39,563 bases of DNA from Moorena sp. SS36440bin_2 (GTDB taxonomy: Bacteria > Cyanobacteriota > Cyanobacteriia > Cyanobacteriales > Coleofasciculaceae), in contig WTKN01000026.1 of assembly GCA_011524395.1 (NCBI GenBank), forward strand, positions 1 through 39,563, written 5' to 3'. The notes beneath the pieces were generated by a model. It worked only from the letters and a program-made list of their open reading frames with translations, was not told where the DNA came from and searched no databases. The translations under genes and the position numbers were made by a program. This document shows positions 17,984 through 27,659 of this stretch, one piece after another. Numbering within the stretch: the stretch's first letter is position 1; every line of letters starts with the position of its first letter.

Positions 17984-18832
17984 ATGACTAATGAGCAACT
18001 CTACCATCAGCAGGAGGAGCTTCCCCTAGACATGGTAAATTCTCAACCAAAACTCCGGGTTTCTTGGCAGGGTATTTTCTCCCTGGTGATGTTCTTTTAT
18101 ATGTACTTACCCCTGCTGGTACTGACGTTTTATAGCTTCAATGACTCTAAATACAGCGCTCAGTGGCAGGGATTCACCTTTAAGTGGTACCTAAAACTAT
18201 GGGAGGACGATAGTGTAAAGACCGCACTATTCAATAGTCTCACGGTAGCGCTAGTGGCAGTAGGGATTTCTGCGGTATTGGGTACCATGATGGCAGTCGG
18301 TTTAGCCCGTTACCAGTTTCCAGGCAAACGCTTGTATCGAGGGATATCCTACTTACCCGTGATTATCCCAGATATTGCGATCGCAGTCGCAACTCTCATC
18401 TTTTTGGCAGTTATGGCTATTCCTCTGAGTCTTTGGACTATCATCGCAGCTCATATAGTTTTCTGTTTGGCTTATATTGCCATTGTTGTTTCCTCTCGTA
18501 TCACCCAGCTTGACCCTCACCTAGAAGAAGCAGCCCTTGATTTAGGAGCAACGCCCCTACAAGCTTTTCTAAAAATCTTACTACCGGAATTGATGCCAGC
18601 CATTATTGCCGGTTGTTTATTATCTTTTGTCCTAAGTATGGATGATTTTCTGATTTCTAGTTTTACGGCTGGGACTGGTGCAACTACCCTACCCATGGAA
18701 ATCTTTAGCCGCATCCGCATTGGTGTTAAGCCAGATATAAATGCTCTTAGTGTTTTGCTAATCCTGGTATCAGGTGCAATTGCTTTTATAGGTGAATGGC
18801 TCCGTTATCGGAGTGCGGAAAATCAGCAATAA
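17984..18832 (+). CDS. potC: Spermidine/putrescine ABC transporter permease PotC
   Basis: A 282-residue permease with six hydrophobic segments. The first starts near residue 30 after the polar N-terminus, and the EAA loop EEAALDLGATPLQAFLKI lies near residue 183. The stretch SMDDFLISSFTAG is characteristic of PotC/PotI permeases, including the Asp pair found in polyamine transporters. The start is ATG 17984. It follows potB after 353 bp of repeat-containing DNA, so coordinated expression may depend on readthrough or a second promoter in the AT-rich 17880-17980 region. A GGGAATC-type heptamer repeat follows its stop. Confidence 0.92.
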   Translation: MTNEQLYHQQEELPLDMVNSQPKLRVSWQGIFSLVMFFYMYLPLLVLTFYSFNDSKYSAQWQGFTFKWYLKLWEDDSVKTALFNSLTVALVAVGISAVLGTMMAVGLARYQFPGKRLYRGISYLPVIIPDIAIAVATLIFLAVMAIPLSLWTIIAAHIVFCLAYIAIVVSSRITQLDPHLEEAALDLGATPLQAFLKILLPELMPAIIAGCLLSFVLSMDDFLISSFTAGTGATTLPMEIFSRIRIGVKPDINALSVLLILVSGAIAFIGEWLRYRSAENQQ

Positions 18833-18833
18833 T

Positions 18834-18862
18834 CAGGAATCGGGAATCGGGAATCGGAAATT
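18834..18862 (+). repeat. Heptanucleotide repeat (CGGGAAT type)
   Basis: Three to four tandem degenerate copies of CGGGAAT directly after the potC stop codon, in the convergent gap with the pyruvyl transferase gene. This is a cyanobacterial STRR-type repeat. Confidence 0.65.
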
Positions 18863-18942
18863 TATAACTAATACAAGGTTACTTTATATTATTTGATTTC
18901 TTAGTTCAGCAACATCGAAATTTATCATTAATCCTTCATAAT

Positions 18943-19884
18943 TTATCCTTGATAATTTATTCTTGATTTCAATTTATATAACCTTTCTTCTAATTCAGTA
19001 GTAAGTTGCTCGATCCGATGATCATTACTTAAGTAGGGAGAGGTAGTTTGAGCGATTCTGAATAGTTGAGTGGCGATTAATTGTTGTTTTTCACCCCAAA
19101 GTGTCTTGACTGAATGCAACTGATCTTGTTTGAGCCAATTGAAGCAAAAGTGAGCATAACGGATTGATGAACGAATTCCCCGTGCTGTTCTAGGATATAA
19201 ATCCCACAGAGGTATGATATATTGGGGTTGGTATTTCAAACCCACAGATAAGCACCAATCCTGCCATTTAAATGCCAAGATACTCGAATTAGTGCAGATG
19301 GGAATCCAAGGAATTCGTAGCGCATCGGCTACAATTGCTCCATGCATGGCTTCTGTTAGTAAGATGTTGGTTTTGCTGATAGCAGATAATACTTGCTCGA
19401 CAGGCAAACAAGGGTCAATATACTTAAAGCCGATTTGTTCACAGATTTGATGCCAGGCTTGACCGCCATATCTGGCAGATTTAGCATGGGGCATAACGGC
19501 AAATTGATGGATTTTTTGACTGGTTGGATGGAAGAGTAGTCTGACTAACAGTGCTCCATCGGTAACGGCTAATTGAGGGGAAATGCCTAAGGCTTTGGCG
19601 GAGAGGGGTCCTCTTACACAGTAAATTGTCCAGGAATCTTGGAGTTTTGGTAACTTTTCATAACCGACTCCGGTACTAAAAATGATGATTCGGCGAGCAT
19701 TGGGTAAACGCTTGGGGAGTAAATTATTTAGGAGGGTACCGATTCCAACAAAGGCGGTGCTTTCATCGTCATTTAGTAAGTTAGGGATTAACTGTTGCCA
19801 TAGCCAAGGGTTTAGATCATCGCCAAAGTTATTGAGACCACCAGGGAATCGTTTGGGTGAGTATTGGTAGTAGAATAGTTTCAT
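18943..19884 (-). CDS. Polysaccharide pyruvyl transferase family protein
   Basis: A 313-residue protein of the polysaccharide pyruvyl transferase (CsaB/WcaK) family, which adds ketal-linked pyruvate from phosphoenolpyruvate to cell-surface polysaccharide sugars. The N-terminal signature NNFGDDLNPWLWQ, the GIGTLLNN and FSTGVGYE strands, the VRGPLSAKALG motif and the later LTEAMHGAIVADALRIPWIP stretch are typical of this fold. Length is normal. It is leftward and converges on potC; the Uma2 gene starts 46 bp upstream on the same strand and a glycosyltransferase lies beyond, suggesting a small exopolysaccharide-modification cluster. Confidence 0.85.
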   Translation of the reverse strand: MKLFYYQYSPKRFPGGLNNFGDDLNPWLWQQLIPNLLNDDESTAFVGIGTLLNNLLPKRLPNARRIIIFSTGVGYEKLPKLQDSWTIYCVRGPLSAKALGISPQLAVTDGALLVRLLFHPTSQKIHQFAVMPHAKSARYGGQAWHQICEQIGFKYIDPCLPVEQVLSAISKTNILLTEAMHGAIVADALRIPWIPICTNSSILAFKWQDWCLSVGLKYQPQYIIPLWDLYPRTARGIRSSIRYAHFCFNWLKQDQLHSVKTLWGEKQQLIATQLFRIAQTTSPYLSNDHRIEQLTTELEERLYKLKSRINYQG

Positions 19885-19930
19885 TGTCCCCTAATATGTC
19901 GCATTTTTATTAGGTAAAGCCACCAAAGGT

Positions 19931-20545
19931 TTATGTTCCGGCCTTGACCAGCTGGTCAACAGTCAGTTTTATTTCTGGGAAGGTTGGTGATTCAATAGAA
20001 TCACATCCCCTAAAGATTTGGCCTTCTTTATATTCATTATCAGCTAACTGGTATATCCAAACTGTAGGAATCTTAGGAGACCCAATGTATCGGGTTCCTC
20101 CCAGGGCTTTATAGTCAACAATCCAGTATTCTGCAATACCAAATTTTTCGTATTCAGCTAGTTTGGTTAGATAGTCATCTTGCCAGTTGCTACTAACGAC
20201 TTCCACGATTAACTTAGCTGATTTACCGATTGAGATACTTGATTTTCTTTTCCAGTATGGATCTTCCGTAACAGTTTGTTGATCCAAGACAATGATATCT
20301 GGTAAATAGCCTTCTCCCTGTTGATAGGGTTTGACAAGACAAGTTCGAGGAATAAAGTAGGGTAGTGAAAGTCTCTCAATTTCAACATCTATCTTTCTGG
20401 CAATGAGAGCTGCTACTTGTTCGTGTAAACCGGTGGGACGCATAGCTACAATTCTACCCTGGCGAAGTTCATAGTTTCCTCCATCCTCTGGATACTGTTC
20501 TAAGAATTCGTCAAAGGTTAATAGTTTTGATACTGCTTGAACCAT
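19931..20545 (-). CDS. Uma2 family protein (DUF820, PD-(D/E)XK fold)
   Basis: A 204-residue member of the Uma2/DUF820 family, highly expanded in cyanobacteria and with a PD-(D/E)XK nuclease-like fold. Visible marks are TFDEFLEQYPEDGGNYELRQG at the N-terminus, the Asp of YLPDIIVLD, KLIVEVVSSNWQDDYLTKLAEYEKFG containing the Glu and Lys of the putative active site, and IAEYWIVDYKALGG. Its biological role is not established. It sits between two sugar-modification genes on the same strand. ATG 20545 is used as start. Confidence 0.88.
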   Translation of the reverse strand: MVQAVSKLLTFDEFLEQYPEDGGNYELRQGRIVAMRPTGLHEQVAALIARKIDVEIERLSLPYFIPRTCLVKPYQQGEGYLPDIIVLDQQTVTEDPYWKRKSSISIGKSAKLIVEVVSSNWQDDYLTKLAEYEKFGIAEYWIVDYKALGGTRYIGSPKIPTVWIYQLADNEYKEGQIFRGCDSIESPTFPEIKLTVDQLVKAGT

Positions 20546-20743
20546 AGTTGGGACTGGTTAATAAGTACTATTGGGTTAGTATCTAGTTTAAGTATAGCGT
20601 TTTATAATGATAGGTGAAACTATTTGTTGTTTTAAAAGGGCTGCATCTATACTCACTATTCCATAAAAACCAGCGATTTAAGTACATCAATAAATTGATA
20701 AATTCTATATCATAATGATACAAAATCCATTTACCATCGACTT

Positions 20744-21805
20744 TTATCTGGAATTGTTGCTAGCTAATAAAACTTTTGTTAGTTTATCTTTAACTCGATT
20801 TCCCTGAAAGCCAATATAACCCTGTCCCAAGGTTATCTGTTGAGACCAATGAGATTGATTGCACCAACGATCATAGGCAGGTAATGCAATAGTTTCTAAG
20901 AAATAACGCCACTTCTTCGTAGTACTTGAAGGGGTTATCGCTTTGGCACGAATTCGACCATTGTTAACCATAGCGCTACGTAAATTTGGCTCTTCTTTCA
21001 ACCGCTTAAGGGCTGAAATTAACGCGCTAGGGGTAGCCACTTCCACATAGTCTAGTGGGCTATAGCGTTCTGCTTGATAAGCAGCTTCACATCCGAGAAT
21101 TGCAGGAACCCCTGCTAGCCAAGCATTGTAGAGTTTGGTAGCTGGTTTACTCACGTAATTGCCGTGGAGGCAGCCTGTGTGACCCTCAAAGCTACGCACA
21201 GCCACAATAGCATCAATCTGACTGTAGTCATGCCAGCGATTGTCTAGGTTGCTATAGTCATGCCAATGATTGCGATTAATTACTGGTTGCCAAGATAACC
21301 CTAGTGCTTGGAGTTGTTGTTGCCAGGAGGGATGATAAAATTCTAGCGCTATATTATTTTCATGACCAAAGAAGGCGATGGTTTCAAAGCGATCGCATCG
21401 TGCTGGATGGCGCTGAATTAACCCTGGCTGAGTCCAGTGGGGTAAATAGTAACTATTGCGCAGATGCATTGTTTCCAGAGGATTTTGGACTACATGGAGT
21501 TGAGCATAGGGATAGGGTCTTTGTTCAGCTTTAATACAAATGAGCAATAACTTTGGTCCTGGCTTGAGCTGGTCATTGTGAGCTCGTAAGCAATTGCGGT
21601 GGATCAGGACAATCCCCTCTCTGGGCAATTCTGCTACTAGTTCGCAAGGGAAACCATCGGCTTTCAGGCGTAGATAGGTTTGTAATGTCCAGGCATAGAT
21701 ACCAATCCCAAAGCCTTTCCAGTTCTCATCGGCACTTTTGGGCATGGTGTCCGGCCATAAACCCTGAGGAATGTAGAAGTAAATTGGGGGTAATTTATTG
21801 GTCAT
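20744..21805 (-). CDS. Glycosyltransferase (GT-B type, putative)
   Basis: A 353-residue cytosolic protein. The C-terminal half looks like a GT-B nucleotide-sugar domain: KPATKLYNAWLAGVPAILGCEAAYQAER followed by ATPSALISALKRLKEEP, the usual Pro-Ala-rich donor-binding region and the helix after it. The N-terminal half begins IYFYIPQGLWPD and contains GIGIYAWTLQTYLRL. I cannot assign a sugar donor or acceptor. It is transcribed leftward, divergent from the sigma-like gene at 22163, and probably belongs with the pyruvyl transferase gene in surface-polysaccharide synthesis. Confidence 0.7.
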   Translation of the reverse strand: MTNKLPPIYFYIPQGLWPDTMPKSADENWKGFGIGIYAWTLQTYLRLKADGFPCELVAELPREGIVLIHRNCLRAHNDQLKPGPKLLLICIKAEQRPYPYAQLHVVQNPLETMHLRNSYYLPHWTQPGLIQRHPARCDRFETIAFFGHENNIALEFYHPSWQQQLQALGLSWQPVINRNHWHDYSNLDNRWHDYSQIDAIVAVRSFEGHTGCLHGNYVSKPATKLYNAWLAGVPAILGCEAAYQAERYSPLDYVEVATPSALISALKRLKEEPNLRSAMVNNGRIRAKAITPSSTTKKWRYFLETIALPAYDRWCNQSHWSQQITLGQGYIGFQGNRVKDKLTKVLLASNNSR

Positions 21806-22162
21806 TTATGGATAAAGAAGTAATATCAAGTCAGGTTGAATACCCATCATGAGAGGTAAGGTGGGAAGTCTGGGGAGATGGGGAAGATTTTTATTAAGGG
21901 TAATTATCCGGACATGATACAATTCCAAATTAATTTTAAATTTTATTGACTAATAAATATATGCTTTATAGGGTAATTGGTGATTGAGTAAACGGATTAC
22001 CCTTACCCAAAAATCCAAGAACTATTTAATAAGTGATTAATGGAACTTGATCTCAACTTTGCATTTATCTTGTGAACAAAAAAAGCTGAATTATAGCATA
22101 TCATCTTTTATAAAAAATTACCCGTTTGGGTACTGCGAACCTAAGAATCTGTATGAGACAAT
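21806..22162. promoter_or_regulatory. Divergent intergenic region upstream of the CHAT/DUF1822 locus
   Basis: No gene. The AT-rich gap separates divergent genes and must contain their promoters. Inverted repeats seen are GGGTAAT (21971-21977) with ATTACCC (21996-22002), and ACCC-GTTT-GGGT at 22119-22130, only about 32 bp before the start codon. Both share the GGGTAAT/ACCC theme, so they could be operator half-sites; this is a guess from pattern alone. Confidence 0.4.
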
Positions 22163-23779
22163 ATGGCACAGCTAAGTAAAAGTGTAAGGATGGTGCCTCT
22201 ATCGAGATATTGGGAAATTTTAAGACTTGATCCTGCTAGTGTTGGGTGTGGTTACAAAAAACTATTACTACCGCTGGCATGGGAGTTTTTTCAACAGAAG
22301 TGTCTAGAATTAGATGCTTCAGAAACGCGATTGACCGTTAGCGGCAGCGTCGGGCAAAGCCCGAGAGGTACGCGCCTCCAAGGCCGGGGCACTCGGCCTT
22401 GGGTCCCACCTCAAGGTCACGCTACGCGAACGGATTTGTCGGTGGAGCAGCATCGGGATATTCAAACCTTCCTATACACCTGGTTTCACCCTGAGGAATC
22501 GTCTGGGTCAGCTATAAGTCGTGCTAGAGCAGGACTTTGTCTTCGTTGCTATGTCTCTTACCCAATCCTGAAAGCTTGCAAGAAATTGGCTAGTTTATAT
22601 AGCGCTAGCCATGATTTCACCTATCGGGATTTGCTGCCATTTGTGCTTGATGATGATGGTAAAGTGCTAATTATCTTAGATCAGGATGGTACAACTCAAC
22701 TGATCCTCAATGGCGATAGGGAAACAAAAAAAACTGATTACCAATTTTTTACGGTTGAAGTATTACGGAAATATAACCTGAATTCCCCATCCAAATCTAG
22801 GTTAGATGATTGGGTCTACTATCAAACCAAACAAAATCCCAAACTTAAAGACTTCTTATCGGAGCGGGGACTTTGTTTTCTCAGTGACTGGGCTCTGCTC
22901 AATCGAGCTAGACCAACACAATTGGAACAACTCTTGCCACGCGATCGCAATATCCTAGAAGCCTTTCATGCAGTCTACCGTCGGGACAGACGCCAACAGC
23001 CAGAAAAAAAAGCTAGACGTTGTCTAGATCCCACTCAGTCTCAACTTGAAGAAATGAGACACCTCTTGCAGGAAAAATCGGTAATTGTCAACTCTCTAGC
23101 ACAGCTGAGCAATGAACTCAAACATCTGGCCAGACTGCTAAGGCAATATGACATATGGATTCGCAGCGGATTTCCGCCATCGGAATCCCTACAGGTGTCG
23201 GATTCGGATACTGGACGCGACCGAGAGTTACCAGATCCAAATTTCACCAACACTTTAGATGCGATCGCACGACAAGAATTACAGCAATTCTGTGGTCAGC
23301 AACTCATAGCCTGTTTGGATTTGGGGATAGAGCAAGGGCTAACTGACCGCATTACCAAGCTAGAGCGCAGTCGAAGTTATGCCCGTTTTGCATCAAAGGT
23401 TATATCAGGTCTTGAACTGATCTACTGTCATGGTAAATCTCAAGCCGAGATTGCCTCTATTTTAGGAATGACCAATCAGTCCCAAGTTAGCCGGGTACTA
23501 AATCCCAAGGAGCTGCTCAATCGGGTGCGGTTTTGGACAATAGACAAACTTTTCCACATTATCTCCCATGCAGCAGATCAGTTTAATCTGGCAAATATGT
23601 CTAGGGATCCAGACTATTTCAGAAACTTGATGGAACACCTAGAAGCTTTCGTGGATGCTGAAGTCTTCCAAGAAGCAGCTGCAGAAATCATGACAGGGAA
23701 AAAGTGTTCTACTAATAGCCTATATGCCCAGCGACTATGCCGCTACCTTGAGACACTGAAGCAGGAAAATCATGACTAG
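22163..23779 (+). CDS. Sigma-70-region-4-like protein of a CHAT/DUF1822 locus
   Basis: A 538-residue protein. Near residues 414-450 it has a helix-turn-helix resembling sigma-70 region 4 (ELIYCHGKSQAEIASILGM), and a middle region with LDDWVYYQTKQNPKL, SDWALLNRARPTQLEQLL and ILEAFHAVYRRDRR. From memory, cyanobacterial proteins annotated as sigma-70 family that neighbour DUF1822 genes share this layout. I see no convincing region 2, so whether it binds core polymerase is unclear. Residues 59-89 are encoded by an in-frame GC-rich palindromic repeat. Its stop overlaps the DUF1822 gene by eight bases, implying translational coupling. Confidence 0.7.
   Translation: MAQLSKSVRMVPLSRYWEILRLDPASVGCGYKKLLLPLAWEFFQQKCLELDASETRLTVSGSVGQSPRGTRLQGRGTRPWVPPQGHATRTDLSVEQHRDIQTFLYTWFHPEESSGSAISRARAGLCLRCYVSYPILKACKKLASLYSASHDFTYRDLLPFVLDDDGKVLIILDQDGTTQLILNGDRETKKTDYQFFTVEVLRKYNLNSPSKSRLDDWVYYQTKQNPKLKDFLSERGLCFLSDWALLNRARPTQLEQLLPRDRNILEAFHAVYRRDRRQQPEKKARRCLDPTQSQLEEMRHLLQEKSVIVNSLAQLSNELKHLARLLRQYDIWIRSGFPPSESLQVSDSDTGRDRELPDPNFTNTLDAIARQELQQFCGQQLIACLDLGIEQGLTDRITKLERSRSYARFASKVISGLELIYCHGKSQAEIASILGMTNQSQVSRVLNPKELLNRVRFWTIDKLFHIISHAADQFNLANMSRDPDYFRNLMEHLEAFVDAEVFQEAAAEIMTGKKCSTNSLYAQRLCRYLETLKQENHD
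22337..22429 (+). repeat. In-frame dispersed palindromic repeat inside a coding region
   Basis: A GC-rich island of 93 nt (31 codons) inside the AT-richer sigma-like gene. It contains CGGGC-AAA-GCCCG (22351-22363), AAGGCCG (22380-22386) with CGGCCTT (22394-22400), and ends in the core CGCTACGCGAAC (22420-22431) that also occurs in intergenic DNA at 17800 and 37008. The encoded residues are Gly/Arg/Pro-rich and look like an insertion. The length is a multiple of three and no stop is introduced. The exact boundaries are approximate. Confidence 0.7.
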
Positions 23780-25106
23780 TTATTCTGTTAATTCCACCGA
23801 CCTCAGGCTTGTGCAACCAGAATGTATTTGGTTAGACTCTGAACAGTTTGAGCAAGCAGTACAAATGAGCAATCAAGTCATCTCAGAACCACGCCAATGG
23901 CAAACCTATCTGAATGGACTAGCATTACTTAGTTTTACACAATGGTTACAAGAAAAGTTAGCTAATATCTTGATTTCTGATAATTGTTGTTCTTTACGAC
24001 AACCTAAATACGCTAATGTGATTGAAGCGGTATGTAATCTTATCGTAGGCGAATTTAAGCTTTGTTTAATTACCAGTGAGAGTTTACTTGATGAAGTGGT
24101 TACTGTACCGATAGCCGCCATTGATTTACCAGAATTTGCTGCTCATTTTTATGTTGTAATTGAAGTGCAAGAAGAGCTAAAAACTGCTATTATTCGAGGC
24201 TTTACACGTTACGACGAACTAATTAATTATCGACAAGTTTTTAATTTACATCCTGAAGTTGATTGGAACTATAGTTTACCTCTATCATTGTTTGATCCTG
24301 AGCCAAATCACCTACTATTTTATTTACGTTTTTTGGATTCCGCTGCTATTGAGTTACCAGTCAATTCCCCTAATTACCTCCCTAAGATATCTCTGAACTC
24401 ACCTGACTTAGAAACATTAGAAACATTATTAGATCGTCTACAATATCCTGAGCAAACTCTTTGGAAAACCTTAACCTGGGAGCAAGGGCTGACTATACTC
24501 CAAAGTCCTGAATTACTCGATTTGTTATATCAGTGGCAACTAACTACCTATAGAACAAGGTCTCTTTCTATTCGAATTACAGAAGTATTTACTATACTAA
24601 CTCAAAAGGCTATCAATACCCAGCAATGGCTGGAGGGTAAATTAGACGAATTTGCCCAAAGTTTAGGATTGTTCATCCGTGAACCATTGACTGGGAATTC
24701 ATCGATATTTCGGTCAATTGATAAATTCGATAATGTAATTAATGAGCTTAGACATCAAGGAATGGATATTCCTCCTGAACCAGGTCGATCTTATCAGGAC
24801 ATAGACATAGGCGAAACTGCTTTACGACTATGTGCCGTCACCTGGCCAATTGACTCTCCAATTCCTCCACCAAAATGGTCATTACTGCTAATTTTAGGAA
24901 CTCAAATGGGTACTCCTTTACCTGATGGATTCAAGCTACAAGTTAGTAATATAAGGTCTATTATACATGAGCCGATATCAGGGCTTGATGATCCATTTTT
25001 GTTTGCCCGTGTGGAAGGATACTCAGATGAAAAATTTGTGGTGACTATTATCCCACCAGATAGTTCAGCACAGACCTTATCTCCTTATGCCTTCGAGCCT
25101 AATTAA
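23772..25106 (+). CDS. DUF1822 family protein
   Basis: A 444-residue, largely soluble and acidic protein that I place in the cyanobacterial DUF1822 family from its N-terminal pattern (CIWLDSEQFEQAVQMS, QWQTYLNGLALLSFTQWLQE) and the C-terminal LCAVTWPIDSPIPPPKWSLLLILGTQMGTPLPDGFKL. No membrane helix, signal peptide or catalytic motif is apparent. The function is unknown. It overlaps the preceding sigma-like gene by eight bases and is followed 72 bp later by the CHAT/CHASE2 gene. From memory this three-gene order recurs in cyanobacteria, which points to a common system; a partner or substrate role is inference. Confidence 0.8.
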   Translation: MTSYSVNSTDLRLVQPECIWLDSEQFEQAVQMSNQVISEPRQWQTYLNGLALLSFTQWLQEKLANILISDNCCSLRQPKYANVIEAVCNLIVGEFKLCLITSESLLDEVVTVPIAAIDLPEFAAHFYVVIEVQEELKTAIIRGFTRYDELINYRQVFNLHPEVDWNYSLPLSLFDPEPNHLLFYLRFLDSAAIELPVNSPNYLPKISLNSPDLETLETLLDRLQYPEQTLWKTLTWEQGLTILQSPELLDLLYQWQLTTYRTRSLSIRITEVFTILTQKAINTQQWLEGKLDEFAQSLGLFIREPLTGNSSIFRSIDKFDNVINELRHQGMDIPPEPGRSYQDIDIGETALRLCAVTWPIDSPIPPPKWSLLLILGTQMGTPLPDGFKLQVSNIRSIIHEPISGLDDPFLFARVEGYSDEKFVVTIIPPDSSAQTLSPYAFEPN

Positions 25107-25178
25107 ATAGCATTTAAGTTATTAATTAAAAATAAAATAGGTAAAAATAATTACAATATTGGAAGATTTTTTTGGGTA

Positions 25179-27659
25179 ATGACTACTGTTTTTGAAATTA
25201 AAGTTTGGTATAAAACAGATGATAAATCTTGTTTCTTTTTGCTGCTATGGGATGACAAAAAAAGGCAGCTATCTGCCAGCATAAACTATTCCAATGAAAT
25301 ACAAAAATATTATAAATGCTGGCGACAGCGCTACAGTAGGTTTTACGAATTCCAGTCAGTGAAACCTATAGAAGATAGTGGCAGAATTAATCCTGGTTCA
25401 GGTGACCCATGTTATGATTTGATGGAGGCAGAAAGAGAGTTCGTCAATGCTTTCCAGCGTTGGTTAGGAGAAGGCGAAGTTCGTAAGATTCAAGAGCGGA
25501 TTCGAGACGAATTTACTGGTGTTGCTCAAGTGATATCGAAAGATAGCAAGGGGATTGGTACTAACCCCAGTGTTGATATTTTCCTAGCTTGTGACTCTAT
25601 CGAAATGGAACGGTTACCATGGGAAACTTGGGAACTTGCTCCTGAAGGCACACCCGTTGGTACAGTTCGCATTTTCAGAAGCGCTATGGATAATCCGGAT
25701 TCCATTGCTTGTAATAAACCTCTGAAAAGTTGGGGTGCGACCCCGGGCTTTTTGAAAGCGCTAGGGAACGCGCACCAAAGAAAAACCCGTATTCTAGCTA
25801 TCTTCGGAGATGATCCCAGACTACCGTTGCAGGATGATTGGAAAGCTGTGCGATCGCTTAAATCTATTGCTGAGGTCGAGCGAGTAACCTGGCAACCCCA
25901 TGAAAACCATGTGGATATCAAAACCAAAATTGCTAATGCTATCTGTGATCAACGAGGCTGGGATGTGCTGTTCTTTGCTGGACATAGCGATGAAACCACA
26001 ACTACAGGAGGAAGACTTGCGATCGCTCCTAATATATCCCTGTCGATTAGTGAACTGGAAGAACAATTAACTCAAGCTAGAGAACATAGATTGCAGCTGG
26101 CTATTTTCAACTCCTGCAGTGGCCTGAGCATCGCTAACTCTCTAGTTAAACTTGGGTTACAGGTAATAGTGATGCGGGAACCCATTCGCAATGATGTGGC
26201 TCAGAGTTTTCTCCAGCAGTTTTGTAAGCCCCTAGCTGACCATAAAGATGTTTACGATGCACTACTCGAAGCCTGTCAACATCTTCAATCTGTAGAGAAA
26301 TTTGCCTATCCCTCTGCCTATCTGCTGCCCTCTTTATTTAATCCTCCCGGTTTGATTCCCTATCGCATTGAGCGGTTTGATTGGAAGAAAATGCTGCAGC
26401 AGTGGTTACCGAGCAGACCAGAAGCGATCGCATTAGGAACAGTTTTACTGTTGAGTGTCATCCCAGCTATTCAAGTAGAATTATTGTTCGACATTCGAGC
26501 ATTAGTTCAAGCGGCCTATCGTAATTTGACGAATCAAATACCAGAGAATTCCTTAGCGCCTGTTTTCTTAGTTGCTATCGACCAGGAATCCCTAGATCAA
26601 GCTGATGAAGCAATAGAAAGCACACAAGGTAAGTTGACTGATTCCGAATACTTAGCCAAGTTGGTAAGACACCTATACGCCTTGAATGCTCAAGTAATCG
26701 GCATCTACTACAGTCGGCATATCTACCAACCTAGATACGACAATCTTGATCAAGCGATTCGCTCTGCTGTGGAAAAGGGGAATACCTGGTTTGTGCTAGC
26801 AACAGATAAACAAGATAAAGTCGCTAGCCCCAAATGGAGTTTAGAAGGGTACGTAGACTTTGAGCCTTGGACTATTGAACAGCCTCCAGATGCCAGCTGT
26901 ATCGATGAGTCATGTCCGTTTGCCTATCAGCTAGCAGTAGCTCATCTGCTCAATCAACAGTCATCTGAAGATAGTTTACCCCAACCAAAATTAAATAGTA
27001 CAGTAGATTTTCAGTTTCAAGTCAGTGATTATCTAAAGCAACGAAAGACTCACAATCAAGGGCTGATTTCTTTCAATAAATCTACTTTTTCCTTTAAACT
27101 AGCTTCTATTATAGACTTTTCTATTCCTCCTAGACAAGTCTATAAATCTATTACAGCTAAGGAACTTCTCAATTTTCCTGTACCTAATCCAGAACTACAA
27201 CACTATGTGATGAAGCAAGTTATTATTATCACTCATAGTGACTACAATGACACAGAAGATGACTTTTACTTTCCGTCAAGTGCTCGCTATTGGTGTCATT
27301 ACTATCAACCTGTAAAACAGGATCTAAATAAGTGCCTCGAAGTATTAACTAGAGGAGAAGTATTGGCTTATATGGTGAACCATATAATCCGGCAGCATCG
27401 GGTAGTTTTGATTCCTGATCAGTGGGTAATTTTCCTAGCCGCATTTATAGGAAAATGGACTACTATTATCTTACAAAAACAACTAATACAACGACACAAA
27501 AAGGTATTAACGTTAGGGATTATAACCGGAGTATACGGATTAGTTATATTGCAGGTTTATATATCAGCATTAGTATTGATTCCGTGGTTTTTACCGTCAA
27601 TACTAGTTTGCTTTTACTATAGTTTCGCTTTCCAAAAAAGTTTTTTAGCTAGGAGATGA
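25179..27659 (+). CDS. CHAT protease domain - CHASE2 sensor membrane protein
   Basis: An 826-residue fusion. After an N-terminal region, a CHAT (caspase-HetF-associated) domain spans about residues 120-375, with the His-Cys dyad His269 in FFAGHSD and Cys313 in FNSCSGL, and the family-typical LPWETWEL near 145. A membrane segment (about 415-437) follows, then an extracytoplasmic CHASE2 sensory domain (about 438-740, with VFLVAIDQESLDQ near its start), and two to three C-terminal helices (about 745-820). The predicted layout puts the protease in the cytoplasm and the sensor outside. Catalytic residues look intact. The stop overlaps the next small gene by four bases (ATGA). Confidence 0.88.
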   Translation: MTTVFEIKVWYKTDDKSCFFLLLWDDKKRQLSASINYSNEIQKYYKCWRQRYSRFYEFQSVKPIEDSGRINPGSGDPCYDLMEAEREFVNAFQRWLGEGEVRKIQERIRDEFTGVAQVISKDSKGIGTNPSVDIFLACDSIEMERLPWETWELAPEGTPVGTVRIFRSAMDNPDSIACNKPLKSWGATPGFLKALGNAHQRKTRILAIFGDDPRLPLQDDWKAVRSLKSIAEVERVTWQPHENHVDIKTKIANAICDQRGWDVLFFAGHSDETTTTGGRLAIAPNISLSISELEEQLTQAREHRLQLAIFNSCSGLSIANSLVKLGLQVIVMREPIRNDVAQSFLQQFCKPLADHKDVYDALLEACQHLQSVEKFAYPSAYLLPSLFNPPGLIPYRIERFDWKKMLQQWLPSRPEAIALGTVLLLSVIPAIQVELLFDIRALVQAAYRNLTNQIPENSLAPVFLVAIDQESLDQADEAIESTQGKLTDSEYLAKLVRHLYALNAQVIGIYYSRHIYQPRYDNLDQAIRSAVEKGNTWFVLATDKQDKVASPKWSLEGYVDFEPWTIEQPPDASCIDESCPFAYQLAVAHLLNQQSSEDSLPQPKLNSTVDFQFQVSDYLKQRKTHNQGLISFNKSTFSFKLASIIDFSIPPRQVYKSITAKELLNFPVPNPELQHYVMKQVIIITHSDYNDTEDDFYFPSSARYWCHYYQPVKQDLNKCLEVLTRGEVLAYMVNHIIRQHRVVLIPDQWVIFLAAFIGKWTTIILQKQLIQRHKKVLTLGIITGVYGLVILQVYISALVLIPWFLPSILVCFYYSFAFQKSFLARR

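Noticed and set aside
22163-23779. Ordinary housekeeping or group 2 sigma factor
   Set aside because: Only a region-4-like helix-turn-helix is convincing; sigma region 2 and the -10 recognition motifs were not seen.
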